Origin: Flavobacteriales bacterium
GTDB taxonomy: Bacteria; Bacteroidota; Bacteroidia; Flavobacteriales_D; Sanyastnellaceae
Reading direction: 5' to 3'
DNA length: 64,000 nt
Assembly (NCBI GenBank): GCA_022447625.1
Contig: JAKVAX010000004.1
Location: forward strand, 1-64,000
Made by a program: the position numbers and the translations under genes. Under the pieces are notes generated by a model. That model worked only from the letters and a program-made list of their open reading frames with translations. It ran no database searches and was not told the origin of the DNA. This document shows, piece after piece, positions 8,623 through 17,283 of this stretch (the stretch's first letter is position 1; every line of letters begins with the position of its first letter).

Positions 8623-9203
8623 TAGCAATCATCGGTCATCCGGTAATGACCAATGATCTTGAACTCAAAGAGCATGTCTTCTAAAACCTGTCCAGATCCA
8701 ATGTTGTGTACGATCTGGTAGACGCCTGAGCTGCCTTTCACTCCTGATACAACGCCTATGTGTTTGATTCCACCTCCGAGATTCCAACAAACAATGTCAC
8801 CTGGAAGGTAATCTTCCGCGCTAGCGCTAATGGTCAATTCCTCACCAAATCTAGAAAAGAATACCATGAGGTTAGGAACTCGTCGGTGATCAATGTTGTA
8901 ATCAGGTCGCGAGAGTCCCCAATTTGCAGGGTAGAGGTGAAAGTTGTTTCTCATGTCTTCATGCACCAGCTGCTGCAGATCAATCCCCATTTTGCGATAA
9001 GCACGAATCACTACATCTGTGCAAACTCCCTTGTCAGCCGGGACGTCTCCCATAGGGTAGTTCAATTTGAAGTAGCTAGGATCATAGGTGACTTGGTCTT
9101 GTGTTAACGCTAGCGCGGAATCGGCCAAGGCACGTTCGAATTGCTGTCCATAAATTGAGGAGGAACAAATGAATAGAGAAAAAAAAATGAGTGATCTAAG
9201 CAT
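8622..9203 (-). CDS. DUF1287 domain secreted protein
   Basis: The protein has 193 residues from ATG 9201-9203, with a signal peptide MLRSLIFFSLFICSSSIYGQ. A GTG seven codons upstream is possible, but the ATG gives a clean signal sequence. The mature part matches DUF1287: GVCTDVVIRAYRKMGID, HRRVPNLMVFFSRFG, DYLPGDIVCWNLGGGIKHIGVV and the final HYRM. The conserved Cys near GVCTD and His in IKHIGVV suggest an NlpC/P60-like Cys-His arrangement, so a periplasmic amidase or peptidase activity is possible but unproven. It is translationally coupled to the AraC gene (TAATG). Two copies of the dispersed 13-mer lie inside. Confidence 0.85.
   Translation of the reverse strand: MLRSLIFFSLFICSSSIYGQQFERALADSALALTQDQVTYDPSYFKLNYPMGDVPADKGVCTDVVIRAYRKMGIDLQQLVHEDMRNNFHLYPANWGLSRPDYNIDHRRVPNLMVFFSRFGEELTISASAEDYLPGDIVCWNLGGGIKHIGVVSGVKGSSGVYQIVHNIGSGQVLEDMLFEFKIIGHYRMTDDC
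8814..8826 (-). repeat. dispersed 13-mer copy (CGCTAGCGCGGAA)
   Basis: Exact G-variant on the minus strand, inside the DUF1287 gene, read there as Ala-Ser-Ala-Glu. A second copy in the opposite orientation lies about 280 bp away in the same gene. Confidence 0.8.
9108..9120 (+). repeat. dispersed 13-mer copy (CGCTAGCGCGGAA)
   Basis: Exact G-variant on the plus strand, inside the DUF1287 gene (minus strand), read there as Ser-Ala-Leu-Ala. Confidence 0.8.
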
Positions 9204-9251
9204 TCGGCAAGATGTCAAAACCACACCTAACTCCCTAGTTATTAGGATGTT

Positions 9252-9476
9252 TTAACTCCTTTGGGCGATAGTAATAAGCGTAACCACAATGATGATGACA
9301 ACAATCGGAATGGTAGTCCATATGTATTTTTCAAGCTTGCCGGCTTTAGTCGCCCAAAGACCTGCGACTACTATGGCGAAACATTCGAAGCCCCATTCTA
9401 AAGAGAAGACTACAGTTAGCGCACTTAATAAAAGTAATGCACGAAGCCACCATGGTATGCGCTTATTAGCTTCCAT
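9252..9476 (-). CDS. small two-helix membrane protein, unknown
   Basis: The protein has 74 residues from ATG 9474-9476 (MEANKRIPWWLRALL); a TTG five codons upstream is the only earlier option. Two hydrophobic helices, about 11-35 and 47-70, are separated by a short polar loop (ATKAGKLEKYIW). There is no recognisable family. It sits 26 bp downstream of the unknown secreted protein at 9503-10252 and may be co-transcribed with it and the DUF1287-AraC pair. Its coding status rests on length and orientation only. Confidence 0.5.
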   Translation of the reverse strand: MEANKRIPWWLRALLLLSALTVVFSLEWGFECFAIVVAGLWATKAGKLEKYIWTTIPIVVIIIVVTLITIAQRS

Positions 9477-9502
9477 AAGTCTAAGGAACAATCCTGGATG
9501 CT

Positions 9503-10252
9503 TTAAATGGTTTTGACGCTCTCCACTCGGAATCGATCTCCCAACTGCTCCACAACGAAAGCGTACTTTCGTAACACTTCATCCCCACTCCCAAACCCAA
9601 TTTCAATCTTCAATTCGTTTGCTGTCCGTTCAATGGATAGGATGCGACCGATATTCAAATGACCTCTGGTGAATTCGTCTTCTTTAGTCAGCACAATGAA
9701 TTTCTGGCTCACTTGCATCGAAGGTAGCGGGGGCTCCAAATTCCCATCTTGTTTGAAGTACATCTCTTGACTTGAGCTGATGCCCTCTTGCTCCCGTAAA
9801 TCTGCCTCCATCGCTCCTAAAAGCGCTAGGTAGTATTCACTTTCGATCAATTCAATGAAGGCGACAATAGGAGAGAGGCCACCCGCAGCATATCTCAAGT
9901 TCTGCATGTTTGACCTGATCTGGACGGTGATACGCTCGTTCCTCTTTTGCTCATCATCACTTGATTCAATTGATGCAAACAAGCGCTCAACACCAGATTT
10001 CAATCGCGAAGTAGGAAACTCGGTATAAGGAAAGGTCTGTCCGTTGATTCGATACACCACCCCGGTCGTCGCCTGTGTGATGCGCAACTTGATCAGCCCA
10101 CGATCATCTCGATCCTCCCCAGAGACAGAAGGCGTAGTGAAGTTAATCGTCACCGTCGCTTCATCCTTAAACACCATGTCAATGGCGTCTTGAGCGGTTA
10201 AAATAACGGGAGCTAACAGAAAGACAACGTTCATTAATAGTCGGCGGGTCAT
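9503..10252 (-). CDS. secreted protein of unknown function
   Basis: The protein has 249 residues with a signal peptide (MTRRLLMNVVFLLAPVILTAQ, cleavage about 20). The mature part is mixed alpha/beta without cysteines or obvious catalytic motifs. It opens with DAIDMVFKDEATVTINFTTP, has a helical centre (KSGVERLFASIESSDDEQKR) and ends in beta strands (ELKIEIGFGSGDEVLRKYAF). I do not recognise a domain. It lies downstream of heptamer array B and probably heads the minus-strand run 10252 to 7747. A periplasmic location is the only inference I can make. Confidence 0.6.
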   Translation of the reverse strand: MTRRLLMNVVFLLAPVILTAQDAIDMVFKDEATVTINFTTPSVSGEDRDDRGLIKLRITQATTGVVYRINGQTFPYTEFPTSRLKSGVERLFASIESSDDEQKRNERITVQIRSNMQNLRYAAGGLSPIVAFIELIESEYYLALLGAMEADLREQEGISSSQEMYFKQDGNLEPPLPSMQVSQKFIVLTKEDEFTRGHLNIGRILSIERTANELKIEIGFGSGDEVLRKYAFVVEQLGDRFRVESVKTI

Positions 10253-10282
10253 GGACTAATATAGCGATAAACGGTATTCGGA

Positions 10283-10331
10283 CAGTAGACCGTGGACCGT
10301 GGACCGTGGACGGTAGACGGTAGACAGTTGA
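10283..10331. repeat. heptamer-phased intergenic repeat array B
   Basis: Seven consecutive 7-bp units: CAGTAGA, three CCGTGGA, two CGGTAGA, CAGTTGA. The consensus C-N-G-T-N-G-A equals that of array A 4.5 kb away. It lies between the DUF6625 gene and the secreted protein gene. The rest of the 237-bp gap shows only the secondary array at 10339-10373. Confidence 0.8.
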
Positions 10332-10338
10332 ATAATAC

Positions 10339-10373
10339 ACTAACTCCCAACGCCTAATGCCTAAAGCCTAAAA
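10339..10373. repeat. secondary heptamer array after array B
   Basis: Five 7-bp units in register: ACTAACT, CCCAACG, CCTAATG, CCTAAAG, CCTAAAA. It follows array B by 7 bp. Confidence 0.65.
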
Positions 10374-10489
10374 GCCCCGTTTGCCATTTCGCTATTTCGC
10401 CCTTCAGCCGGGAGAACAATTAAACCCCATCACAATTCTTAAGTCAAACAATCAGAACATGCCCCAAAAGCTTGTTCAGATCAACAAAC

Positions 10490-11464
10490 TTATTTCCATA
10501 GACGACGTTTAAGTCCCCCAAGTAGTCGTTTTGTTAACAGCACGTATGCCTTGGGTGCGCGGGCTTTTTGTTTGCGATCAGCTATTTCGCTGGCTATGTT
10601 TTCATGACTTCGGTGAAAACCATAATGACTCACCCAGAATTCGTTTGGAATGGCTTCCCAGTCAGGGTAACTGAATTTGTAAGATCGCTTCTCAGTAACC
10701 CAGTGATAATGTAAGAAGGAGGCGGTAGCCGCCGTTCCGCGTTCAGCGAAAACATGCCCATCTTTGAAATGAATCAACTCATCTTCAGCAATGAACTCTT
10801 TGATTCGATTTTGGAAGTACAGACGTTGACCATGTTCATGGAAGAAGACTACTTCAGAAAAGCTGTGGCAAGTTGTGTTCAGATTTTGTAAAGACTCTCC
10901 GTTGCGAAGGTTGTCGTAGATGTTGTCTCTCTTGTTCGGAAGTCGAGCAGCTTCGTCAAAACCTACGTATCGTGCTTGCTCAAAGACTTTTTTCCAGTCT
11001 GGAGATGCTTGGTATAGGGTGCAGTTTAGTTCGTTATTCCGAAAGAAGGCAAGTGATCCAGAAAGCCAGTGTTGGCGGAAACTGATGATGTCAAATTGGT
11101 CAAAGATTCCCTCCGTTTTCAATGAGTGCAAATCACCAAGCACAAGATCGATGTCTCCAATTCCCCACCAATCTGCGTCTTTTACAAGATCTTCAAATAG
11201 ATGTCCGTAGGCTGGCTTTAGATCACACAGCTTATATGGATAGGTGAGGTCTAGGTTGATGCCAAGCTTCTCCTTGGCTCGAGTGACAAGCTCGCCTGAC
11301 GAACAATGTACCTTATGGACGTTTGAAGGGTGTACCGGCGGTAGTTCTAAATCAGTAACGAACAGAAAGTCAATGAAATCAGCATATTCCGCACTTTTTA
11401 AGAAAAGAGGGAAGTATTGAGGAAAGGAGTCTCCAATATACGGTATGATGACCTTGATCGTCAT
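10490..11464 (-). CDS. DUF6625 glycosyltransferase-like protein
   Basis: The protein has 324 residues with no signal peptide. The N-terminus MTIKVIIPYIGDSFPQYFPL is the first strand and loop of a GT-A-like nucleotide-sugar fold. The segment TYPYKLCDLKPAYGHLFED followed by WWGIGDIDLVLGDL is the DUF6625 signature, with DID in the place of a metal-binding DxD. This family occurs in polysaccharide clusters. The C-terminus is very basic (KAYVLLTKRLLGGLKRRLWK), suggesting peripheral membrane contact. It is the last gene of the ccm-DUF2520-kdsC operon, starting immediately after the kdsC stop. Transfer of a sugar to an envelope glycan is likely, but donor and acceptor are unknown. Confidence 0.8.
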   Translation of the reverse strand: MTIKVIIPYIGDSFPQYFPLFLKSAEYADFIDFLFVTDLELPPVHPSNVHKVHCSSGELVTRAKEKLGINLDLTYPYKLCDLKPAYGHLFEDLVKDADWWGIGDIDLVLGDLHSLKTEGIFDQFDIISFRQHWLSGSLAFFRNNELNCTLYQASPDWKKVFEQARYVGFDEAARLPNKRDNIYDNLRNGESLQNLNTTCHSFSEVVFFHEHGQRLYFQNRIKEFIAEDELIHFKDGHVFAERGTAATASFLHYHWVTEKRSYKFSYPDWEAIPNEFWVSHYGFHRSHENIASEIADRKQKARAPKAYVLLTKRLLGGLKRRLWK

Positions 11465-11989
11465 CTACCATTCGTGCGACTCGTCGTCAAACCACTTGCC
11501 TTGAACTTTCATGGTCTGTTCCAAGATATCTCGAACACATCCTTTACCACCATTAACCGGTGAAATGTAGTCGGCAATTTCGCGAATCTCAGGGGCGGCA
11601 TCGTTTGGACATGTTGCCAACCCAGCCATACCCATCACACGGTAATCTGGAATATCATCGCCCATGTAGCAGACTTCATCAGCTTTGATGCCTTCTTTGG
11701 CCAAGTAGTCATTGAAGACTTTTACTTTGTTCGAGCTTGACAAGAATACATCTTTCACACCTAAACCTTCGAATCGCTTCTTTACAGCTTCTGATCGTCC
11801 ACCAGTGATAATCGCTACGCGGTAGCCTTTCTTTGCAGCTAATTGCACCGCATAACCGTCGCGAACATTTGCTGTACGCAATTGATCACCGTCTGTAGAA
11901 AGGATAACGATTCCGTCAGTGAACACTCCGTCAACGTCGAAACAGAAAGTGGTGATATCGTTGAGTTTGGTCTTGTAATTATCGCTCAT
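11465..11989 (-). CDS. kdsC: KdsC-type HAD phosphatase (Kdo-8-phosphate phosphatase)
   Basis: KdsC hydrolyses 3-deoxy-D-manno-octulosonate 8-phosphate to Kdo for the LPS core. The 174-residue protein is a cap-less HAD enzyme of class C0. Motif I is FDVDGVFTDG with both catalytic Asp, motif II is the Thr of IITGG, Lys lies in SSNKVKVF, and motif III/IV is MGDDIPD. Length fits KdsC (about 170-190), which works as a tetramer. Specificity for Kdo8P over related sugar phosphates is inferred from family and from the envelope context (DUF6625 downstream). It overlaps the DUF2520 gene by 11 bp. Confidence 0.88.
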   Translation of the reverse strand: MSDNYKTKLNDITTFCFDVDGVFTDGIVILSTDGDQLRTANVRDGYAVQLAAKKGYRVAIITGGRSEAVKKRFEGLGVKDVFLSSSNKVKVFNDYLAKEGIKADEVCYMGDDIPDYRVMGMAGLATCPNDAAPEIREIADYISPVNGGKGCVRDILEQTMKVQGKWFDDESHEW

Positions 11990-12743
11990 AGCTTTTGATA
12001 ATGCTGTTGCTGATTAGGACGTAAATATCTTTGAGCTCGGGATATTCCTCGAGCATGTCTAGGTGCGAATCTAAAGTCTTCTCATCATTGCGTAAAGCAG
12101 GGCCCGTTTGAGCTTCAAATGCCGACATTTCACTGCTCTTGGCAATGGTTTCTTGAATAAGCGGACGCAATAGGTCAAGCGTTAGATCATGATCCTCGAG
12201 GTACTGCTCGGCTTGATGAAATAGGTGATTCGTAAAGTTATTTACGACCACTGCAGCCACGTGCAAGTGTTTTCGTTGATCTGAATCAATGCGTTGGACA
12301 TTCGAAGAAAGGTACTCTGCGAGTTCGATCAACTCTTGTTCCCATTCAATGTTATTGGCTTCGATGCACAATGGAACATCATCCCAATTAGGCTCTCTTG
12401 AATCACTAAAGGATTGAAGAGGATAGAAGACTCCACTGTTTTCGTGGCTTAACTGATCGAGTGCCGCAGTTCCTGATGTGTGTGCTACTTTTCGCTCGCG
12501 CGGAATCGATTGTCCTACCGAGGCAATGGCATCATCACTCACGGCGATAATCAAAGGAAGATCATCTTCTGGAATTTCATCATAACCGATGCTCGTAGCA
12601 TCAATCGATGAGGCAAAGAACTGGGAATCTTCAGGTCTGCGGCTGATGACGTATCGCACTCGAACTCCTTGATCGGCAAATCGTTTGGCCAGGTGATGTG
12701 CCACCTTGCCAGATCCTGCGATATCAAGGATTAAGTCATTCAT
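11979..12743 (-). CDS. Rossmann-fold and DUF2520 domain protein
   Basis: The protein has 254 residues. An NAD(P)-binding Rossmann domain starts MNDLILDIAGSGKVAHHLAKRF, with GSGKVA in place of the usual GxGxxG loop. VAHTSGTAALDQL follows, and then a helical C-terminal DUF2520 domain (about 125-250; KHLHVAAVVVNNFTNHLFHQ). The layout resembles pyrroline-5-carboxylate reductase and related dehydrogenases, but the substrate is unknown. It overlaps ccmF by 4 bp and kdsC by 11 bp, so it is translated as part of the ccm-kdsC operon. In Bacteroidota this gene is commonly next to a KdsC-like phosphatase. Confidence 0.85.
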   Translation of the reverse strand: MNDLILDIAGSGKVAHHLAKRFADQGVRVRYVISRRPEDSQFFASSIDATSIGYDEIPEDDLPLIIAVSDDAIASVGQSIPRERKVAHTSGTAALDQLSHENSGVFYPLQSFSDSREPNWDDVPLCIEANNIEWEQELIELAEYLSSNVQRIDSDQRKHLHVAAVVVNNFTNHLFHQAEQYLEDHDLTLDLLRPLIQETIAKSSEMSAFEAQTGPALRNDEKTLDSHLDMLEEYPELKDIYVLISNSIIKSYER

Positions 12744-15550
12744 GCCTTTTTCGAACGCTTAGACAGTTTGATTCGATGTCTTACTGCGAGTGTTGTTCCG
12801 ATGATCATGATGATACAACCTAACCATAGAATGTTGATCTGAGGGAAAATTACCGCTTGCATGACAATGAAGTCACGGCGGATACTCTCATGCTCCCATA
12901 TGGTTAAGTTGATGGTCTGATCAACAGGGTTGAAGCTGTTCACCAAGAATTTTAATCCCCAGTTGTCGTAAGTCTGGGCATCAGGAACAATCAGTGAATC
13001 ACGTATGATGTACAACGGATCAATGGCCTCTACGCGATTGCGTTCACGAAGTGAGCAATGCACGCGTAGCGCGATGTCTTTCTCGAGTAGGCTGTAAGCT
13101 GGCTTCATGCTGTCTGGAACCGCTGACAGAGAGTCAATCGTCACAAGTACATTGCTTACTAATAGACTATCCCCCACATGTAGGTCATGCGCTCGACCGC
13201 CTAAGAAACCTTCTTCGTCTGTCTCGGGAGGAGAGATCTGGCCCCACTTAATGTGCGTGTACAAATCTTGATGAATGAAATGCTTCGTATCTGGCTCTGG
13301 TGCGTTACCCATTTGCTCATTGAGCTGAACACGAGGCTCAAGAGTAAAGAGCTTCTCACCCGGAATACCTGCTACCCAGCGCTGCGCCTCACGTGCATGA
13401 CGTTCATTTGGCAATGGAATGGTGCGCCACTTGCTCTCCATATCACGGATGAAGGTGCGTGAAGCCAAGTGGTCTTCCTTCGCTTCGAAGAACATATTAC
13501 TGAAGAAGATCACGTCGCCCTCCTTGAACTGCTTCGGCACCATCTCGAAGTAATCGATCTCAAACATCACGTGGATGCCTTTGTCGTATCGGTTTTTGTA
13601 CGAGATGAAGTAGTCACCCATTTGAAGGGTGTCACCTTGAAGAAGTAGAATATCTTCGCGGTTGTCGAAGTCGTTATTGAGGGTAGTGATATCTCCCATT
13701 TGGTTTTGAGAGATAATGTCTTTCTGAGACGTACTAATAACAGCTCCGAAGATCAATAAGCCAAAGCCTATGTGGGCTATCGCGGAACCAGACTTGTCCC
13801 ATTTCCCTTTGACCATTGAAATGAGGTAGTCAACGTTGGATGTCACCGCGAAGAGGGTCGCAAACACCAGCGCGATGCGAGGGAATTCACCTGCAGAGAA
13901 GTCGAAGAAGTGCAGCACCAACATCAACAAAGCTCCCGCTGCAACAAACGATCGTACGATTTGTCCTAGGAATTTCTTTGGGTCTGTCTTCTTGTATTTT
14001 AACCACTGAGTAAAGCCGCTCAACATGATAAACAAGAATGCCAAAGGCACCTGATACACGTGATACGCTGCGTCAATATCCGTAGAAGGGGCAAAGTTGT
14101 GGTCTGCCAATGACTTGAACCAAGCCCAGCCTGTGCTTTCATGAAGTCCCATGAAGGTTTCGCTGTATGGTTCGAGTAGTTTGTTGAATACTGGAATCGA
14201 TGTTGCAAACGAAATCTGAATCCCTGCAACGAGTAAAATCACACTTCCAATAAAGATCCAGAACTCACGCGACCAAAGGTCTTCTTCCACTTTCGGTCTA
14301 GGGATGTGCTTTGCATAGGCTATGATCAGAACTGCTGCGAGAGAAGCTAGAAAAACGATGGTGACGTTCATTGTTGCCTTTGAACTTCCCCAAATCCCGA
14401 TGGCTAAGAGAACAGCCCAGAATGCCGCGATAATCCAACGCCAACGAATATGTTTAAGCATCATCACAGCTCCAACACCAGAAAAGAACAATAGGTATAC
14501 CAGTAGCTGCGGAAGAATCCCGCTATCCACGAAACTGTGCACCGAGGTATCCCCCAAGATTCCACTCTTCGTCAAGAAAGTAGAGTAAACAATCAGAATG
14601 AACGATCCTATGATTAAGAACAACGCAGAGAATACGGATGTCACTTTGTTGCGATTGACCATAAGAAGGTGTCCACCACCTACGAGTAGCAACCATGGCA
14701 CAAGTGAACTATTTTCCACTGGATCCCAGGCCCAGAAACCACCAAAGCTCAATGCTTCATAGGCCCAAGCACCTCCCATAAGGATTCCCGTTCCAAGAAT
14801 CATGATACCGAAGAACGCCCAAGGTGTAGCCGGACGCATCCATTCGATGTATTGTTTCTTCCATAAGCCCGCAATCGCGAAAGCAAAAGGCATCAAAGTA
14901 CTCGCAAATCCAAGGAATAGTGTCGGAGGGTGAATCACCATCCAGTAGTTCTGCAGCAATGGGTTGAGTCCTTGTCCGTCAGCAAACAACGGTAAGCTCA
15001 AGTACTCCGCATTGCGAGTCCATGGTAAGCCGATATTCTCTGGCGCCTCTCGGATAAGCAAGAAAGGATCAATTCCAAACTGATAGTCTCCGAAGTAAAC
15101 ACCCAAAAGCATGCATGCCAGCCACGCTTGTACCGAAGCAATAATGGCCATGACAGGTGCTTCCCATGTGGAACGGCGTCTTATAAAGATGAGTGCAAGC
15201 ACGATGTGCCAGAACATCCATAGCAGGAATCCTCCTTCTTGTCCGCCCCAGAAACAGCTAAACTGCAATGGGGTGCCCATCTGATTATTCAAGTGTTTCC
15301 AGATATATTGGAATTCGTATCGATGGTTGAAGATGAGGGTGTAAATGAGCACAATGACCAGTAGGAAGGAAACAGCATGTATAATAAAAGCGGTTCTTCC
15401 GAAACGCTTCCATGACTCATTGCCCTTTCCAAGAGCACCCATTAAATAGCCGATAAATCCAGCAATCGCGGCGGCAAATCCTCCAGCGATTAAGAACCTA
15501 CCCAGCGTAGCTGCCCAGGTCCATTCTCCTTGGTAAACGATATCTTCCAT
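12740..15550 (-). CDS. ccmF: cytochrome c maturation protein CcmF (heme lyase subunit)
   Basis: CcmF takes heme from CcmE and attaches it to apocytochrome c at the outer face of the inner membrane. The 936 residues contain many transmembrane helices. The tryptophan-rich WWD domain (GGAWAYEALSFGGFWAWD, then PVENSSLVPW) lies around residues 260-290. An upstream motif around WGGQEGGFLLWMFWH, His in VIHPPTLFLG, and a second block of helices near 500-620 are also present. A long soluble region (about 640-895) precedes a last helix. The protein is longer than Escherichia coli CcmF (647), mostly because of that soluble region. Its ATG overlaps the ccmE stop (TAATG). Confidence 0.93.
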   Translation of the reverse strand: MEDIVYQGEWTWAATLGRFLIAGGFAAAIAGFIGYLMGALGKGNESWKRFGRTAFIIHAVSFLLVIVLIYTLIFNHRYEFQYIWKHLNNQMGTPLQFSCFWGGQEGGFLLWMFWHIVLALIFIRRRSTWEAPVMAIIASVQAWLACMLLGVYFGDYQFGIDPFLLIREAPENIGLPWTRNAEYLSLPLFADGQGLNPLLQNYWMVIHPPTLFLGFASTLMPFAFAIAGLWKKQYIEWMRPATPWAFFGIMILGTGILMGGAWAYEALSFGGFWAWDPVENSSLVPWLLLVGGGHLLMVNRNKVTSVFSALFLIIGSFILIVYSTFLTKSGILGDTSVHSFVDSGILPQLLVYLLFFSGVGAVMMLKHIRWRWIIAAFWAVLLAIGIWGSSKATMNVTIVFLASLAAVLIIAYAKHIPRPKVEEDLWSREFWIFIGSVILLVAGIQISFATSIPVFNKLLEPYSETFMGLHESTGWAWFKSLADHNFAPSTDIDAAYHVYQVPLAFLFIMLSGFTQWLKYKKTDPKKFLGQIVRSFVAAGALLMLVLHFFDFSAGEFPRIALVFATLFAVTSNVDYLISMVKGKWDKSGSAIAHIGFGLLIFGAVISTSQKDIISQNQMGDITTLNNDFDNREDILLLQGDTLQMGDYFISYKNRYDKGIHVMFEIDYFEMVPKQFKEGDVIFFSNMFFEAKEDHLASRTFIRDMESKWRTIPLPNERHAREAQRWVAGIPGEKLFTLEPRVQLNEQMGNAPEPDTKHFIHQDLYTHIKWGQISPPETDEEGFLGGRAHDLHVGDSLLVSNVLVTIDSLSAVPDSMKPAYSLLEKDIALRVHCSLRERNRVEAIDPLYIIRDSLIVPDAQTYDNWGLKFLVNSFNPVDQTINLTIWEHESIRRDFIVMQAVIFPQINILWLGCIIMIIGTTLAVRHRIKLSKRSKKA

Positions 15551-15954
15551 TAATTCTCTACCTCTGCCGTCTCTAGGTTGTGCTTATTCTTGTTGTACTT
15601 CGAAGGACACTTCATCAACATCTCCGTCGCGACGAACTCACCATCGATGACACGTCCGTACAAATCAATTGACTCAGATTGCTCTAATCCTGTAGGCTTC
15701 GCTTTCTTCAAGTTGACCATTTGCGAATTCCCTTCCTTGTCGAACATATGGAACACGGTCAGCTCACTGTTTGTTTGAGGGTCGTAGGTCACAGGGTAAT
15801 CTCTGTTCAGCGTTCCTGAGACCTTGTATTCTTTACCAGGGTTGGCGAATGCTTCTTCAAAAGCAACGGAAGTATTGGCGCCTGTGAAAGTAGCTATGAA
15901 AGTACCTACCACTACAGCGATCAGAATGATCAAAACAATCTGTGTCTTTTTCAT
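15550..15954 (-). CDS. ccmE: cytochrome c maturation heme chaperone CcmE, CxxxY type
   Basis: CcmE binds heme covalently in the periplasm and carries it from CcmC to CcmF. The 134 residues have an N-terminal membrane anchor (KKTQIVLIILIAVVVGTFI) and an OB-fold domain (KEYKVSGTLNRDYPVTYDPQ to SIDLYGRVIDGEFVA). The classical heme-binding His of the LAKHDENY motif is absent. The aligned segment is EMLMKCPSKYNKNK, with Cys116 and Tyr120. This is the CxxxY variant described for archaea and Desulfovibrio, where Cys binds heme. The gene is coupled to ccmF by TAATG and follows ccmD by 72 bp. Confidence 0.9.
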   Translation of the reverse strand: MKKTQIVLIILIAVVVGTFIATFTGANTSVAFEEAFANPGKEYKVSGTLNRDYPVTYDPQTNSELTVFHMFDKEGNSQMVNLKKAKPTGLEQSESIDLYGRVIDGEFVATEMLMKCPSKYNKNKHNLETAEVEN

Positions 15955-16026
15955 GACCTAGTATACATTCTCCACGCGATCGTAGACCGCAAATTTGTTC
16001 AAAATACGAGTTGAGCTATGCTGCGG

Positions 16027-16251
16027 TTAATTGTTCGCTTCAGCCTCATTTTCTAGCCTCTTGATTTTTCGATCGAGAATAACCAGATATACAAAGATAC
16101 CGATCAAAATAACAGCTGCGACAGCCATGACTACGAGCATTTTGCCACTTGAGAACATGGTCTCCTCAAGAGGAGAGATCGTTTCCGCGCTAGCGAAAAC
16201 AGAAGTCAACATCAATACGGCAAGCAGCCCAATGGATTTAAGCATCTTCAT
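16027..16251 (-). CDS. ccmD: CcmD-like small membrane protein
   Basis: The protein has 75 residues from ATG 16249-16251; a second ATG lies two codons in (16243-16245), and a TTG seven codons upstream is unlikely. An apparent signal peptide (LKSIGLLAVLMLTSVFASAE) is followed by one transmembrane helix (KMLVVMAVAAVILIGIFVYLVI) and a charged tail (DRKIKRLENEAEANN). The helix followed by a basic cytoplasmic stretch is the CcmD pattern; the leader peptide is a Bacteroidota feature. CcmD helps release holo-CcmE from the CcmABC complex. The call rests on position between ccmC and ccmE as much as on sequence. It overlaps the ccmC stop. Confidence 0.8.
   Translation of the reverse strand: MKMLKSIGLLAVLMLTSVFASAETISPLEETMFSSGKMLVVMAVAAVILIGIFVYLVILDRKIKRLENEAEANN
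16183..16195 (-). repeat. dispersed 13-mer copy (CGCTAGCGCGGAA)
   Basis: Exact G-variant on the minus strand. It falls at the predicted signal-peptide cleavage region of CcmD, read as Ala-Ser-Ala-Glu. Confidence 0.8.
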
Positions 16252-17269
16252 CGTAATACAACTTAAGTTCAAGACGGTTCATGCGCAGACGCAAACGGTA
16301 TATCCAGTATCCTAGAAGGATCCAACCAAGTACGGCTGGATAGAAAATAGCTCGCAAGCTGCTGTCAAGATCATAACTATTGAATCCAGGGTTTCCTCCT
16401 TTACCTGGGTGGAGTCCTTCGCTGAATCTTGGAAGGATCATCAATAAGATGAACAAAATCACGTAGGCGAATATGTTGAACACAGCCGCTACGCGAGCGC
16501 GCTTTTGTTCGTCGTCAATACCAGCGCGTAACACCAAGTAACCAACGTAGATCAAGAAGGTCACAAGTGCACCGTTAAGTTGCGGGTCATTCACCCACCA
16601 GCTACCCCAAGTGAAACGTGCCCAGATAGAACCAGTAATCAGTCCGAGAACTGCGAAGGTGATTCCTACACGATTGGCCGCTTCCGCGCGCAAATCAAAT
16701 TCTCTCTTAGGCTTGTTTAAGTACTTGATGGAGGAAATGAATCCGATCAGCATGATGAAGAACATGGTGAACCACATCGGAACGTGGAACATCAGGTTTC
16801 GAATGGTTTCGAAGATGACTGGCTGAAAAGGTATTTCGAAAGCCAAACGAAGGTTCTTCCCTACTGGAGGCGTACAATACCCTTCGGCGTTAGCGTCTAA
16901 CTCAACTCCCTCCAGGTAAATAGCGTTCGGGAGCATGGTGGTTCCATCCCTCGTATTTCGAACATAAACATTAAAAACACTCGACTTTACGCGTTCTGGA
17001 AGGTCAAGTGAAACACGAATACGATCGTGTGCAATGACTTCTTCAACCGCACCGCACATGTACGTTGAGTCATGGGCAAAGTACACTTCGGGAGCCTGAC
17101 CTGCGTCAAAGTGCGTGTTGTAACCAACAATAATGCACTCATTTTGACCAGGTTGGAAGCTAGTATTGTCAACAGCAATCAGGCCAGGACCTAGCTTAAC
17201 TAAGAACGAGGCGGCGATGACATAAAGAAGGAGCAGGAAAGCCAGTACTTTCCACCAATTCTTAAGCAT
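16238..17269 (-). CDS. ccmC: cytochrome c maturation protein CcmC (heme export, CcsA family)
   Basis: CcmC presents heme to CcmE at the periplasmic face. The 343 residues start with a transmembrane helix (WKVLAFLLLLYVIAASFLV). A periplasmic insertion of about 110 residues (25-140) follows, absent from the ~245-residue proteobacterial protein. The CcsA core then has NLMFHVPMWFTMFF (conserved His), the WWD-like motif WARFTWGSWWVNDPQLNGAL and GLHPGKGG with the second conserved His. The C-terminus is basic. The insertion looks like a beta-sandwich and could contact CcmE, which is inference. It overlaps ccmD and follows ccmB by 14 bp. Confidence 0.92.
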   Translation of the reverse strand: MLKNWWKVLAFLLLLYVIAASFLVKLGPGLIAVDNTSFQPGQNECIIVGYNTHFDAGQAPEVYFAHDSTYMCGAVEEVIAHDRIRVSLDLPERVKSSVFNVYVRNTRDGTTMLPNAIYLEGVELDANAEGYCTPPVGKNLRLAFEIPFQPVIFETIRNLMFHVPMWFTMFFIMLIGFISSIKYLNKPKREFDLRAEAANRVGITFAVLGLITGSIWARFTWGSWWVNDPQLNGALVTFLIYVGYLVLRAGIDDEQKRARVAAVFNIFAYVILFILLMILPRFSEGLHPGKGGNPGFNSYDLDSSLRAIFYPAVLGWILLGYWIYRLRLRMNRLELKLYYDEDA

Positions 17270-17283
17270 TCAGTGAATGAATT

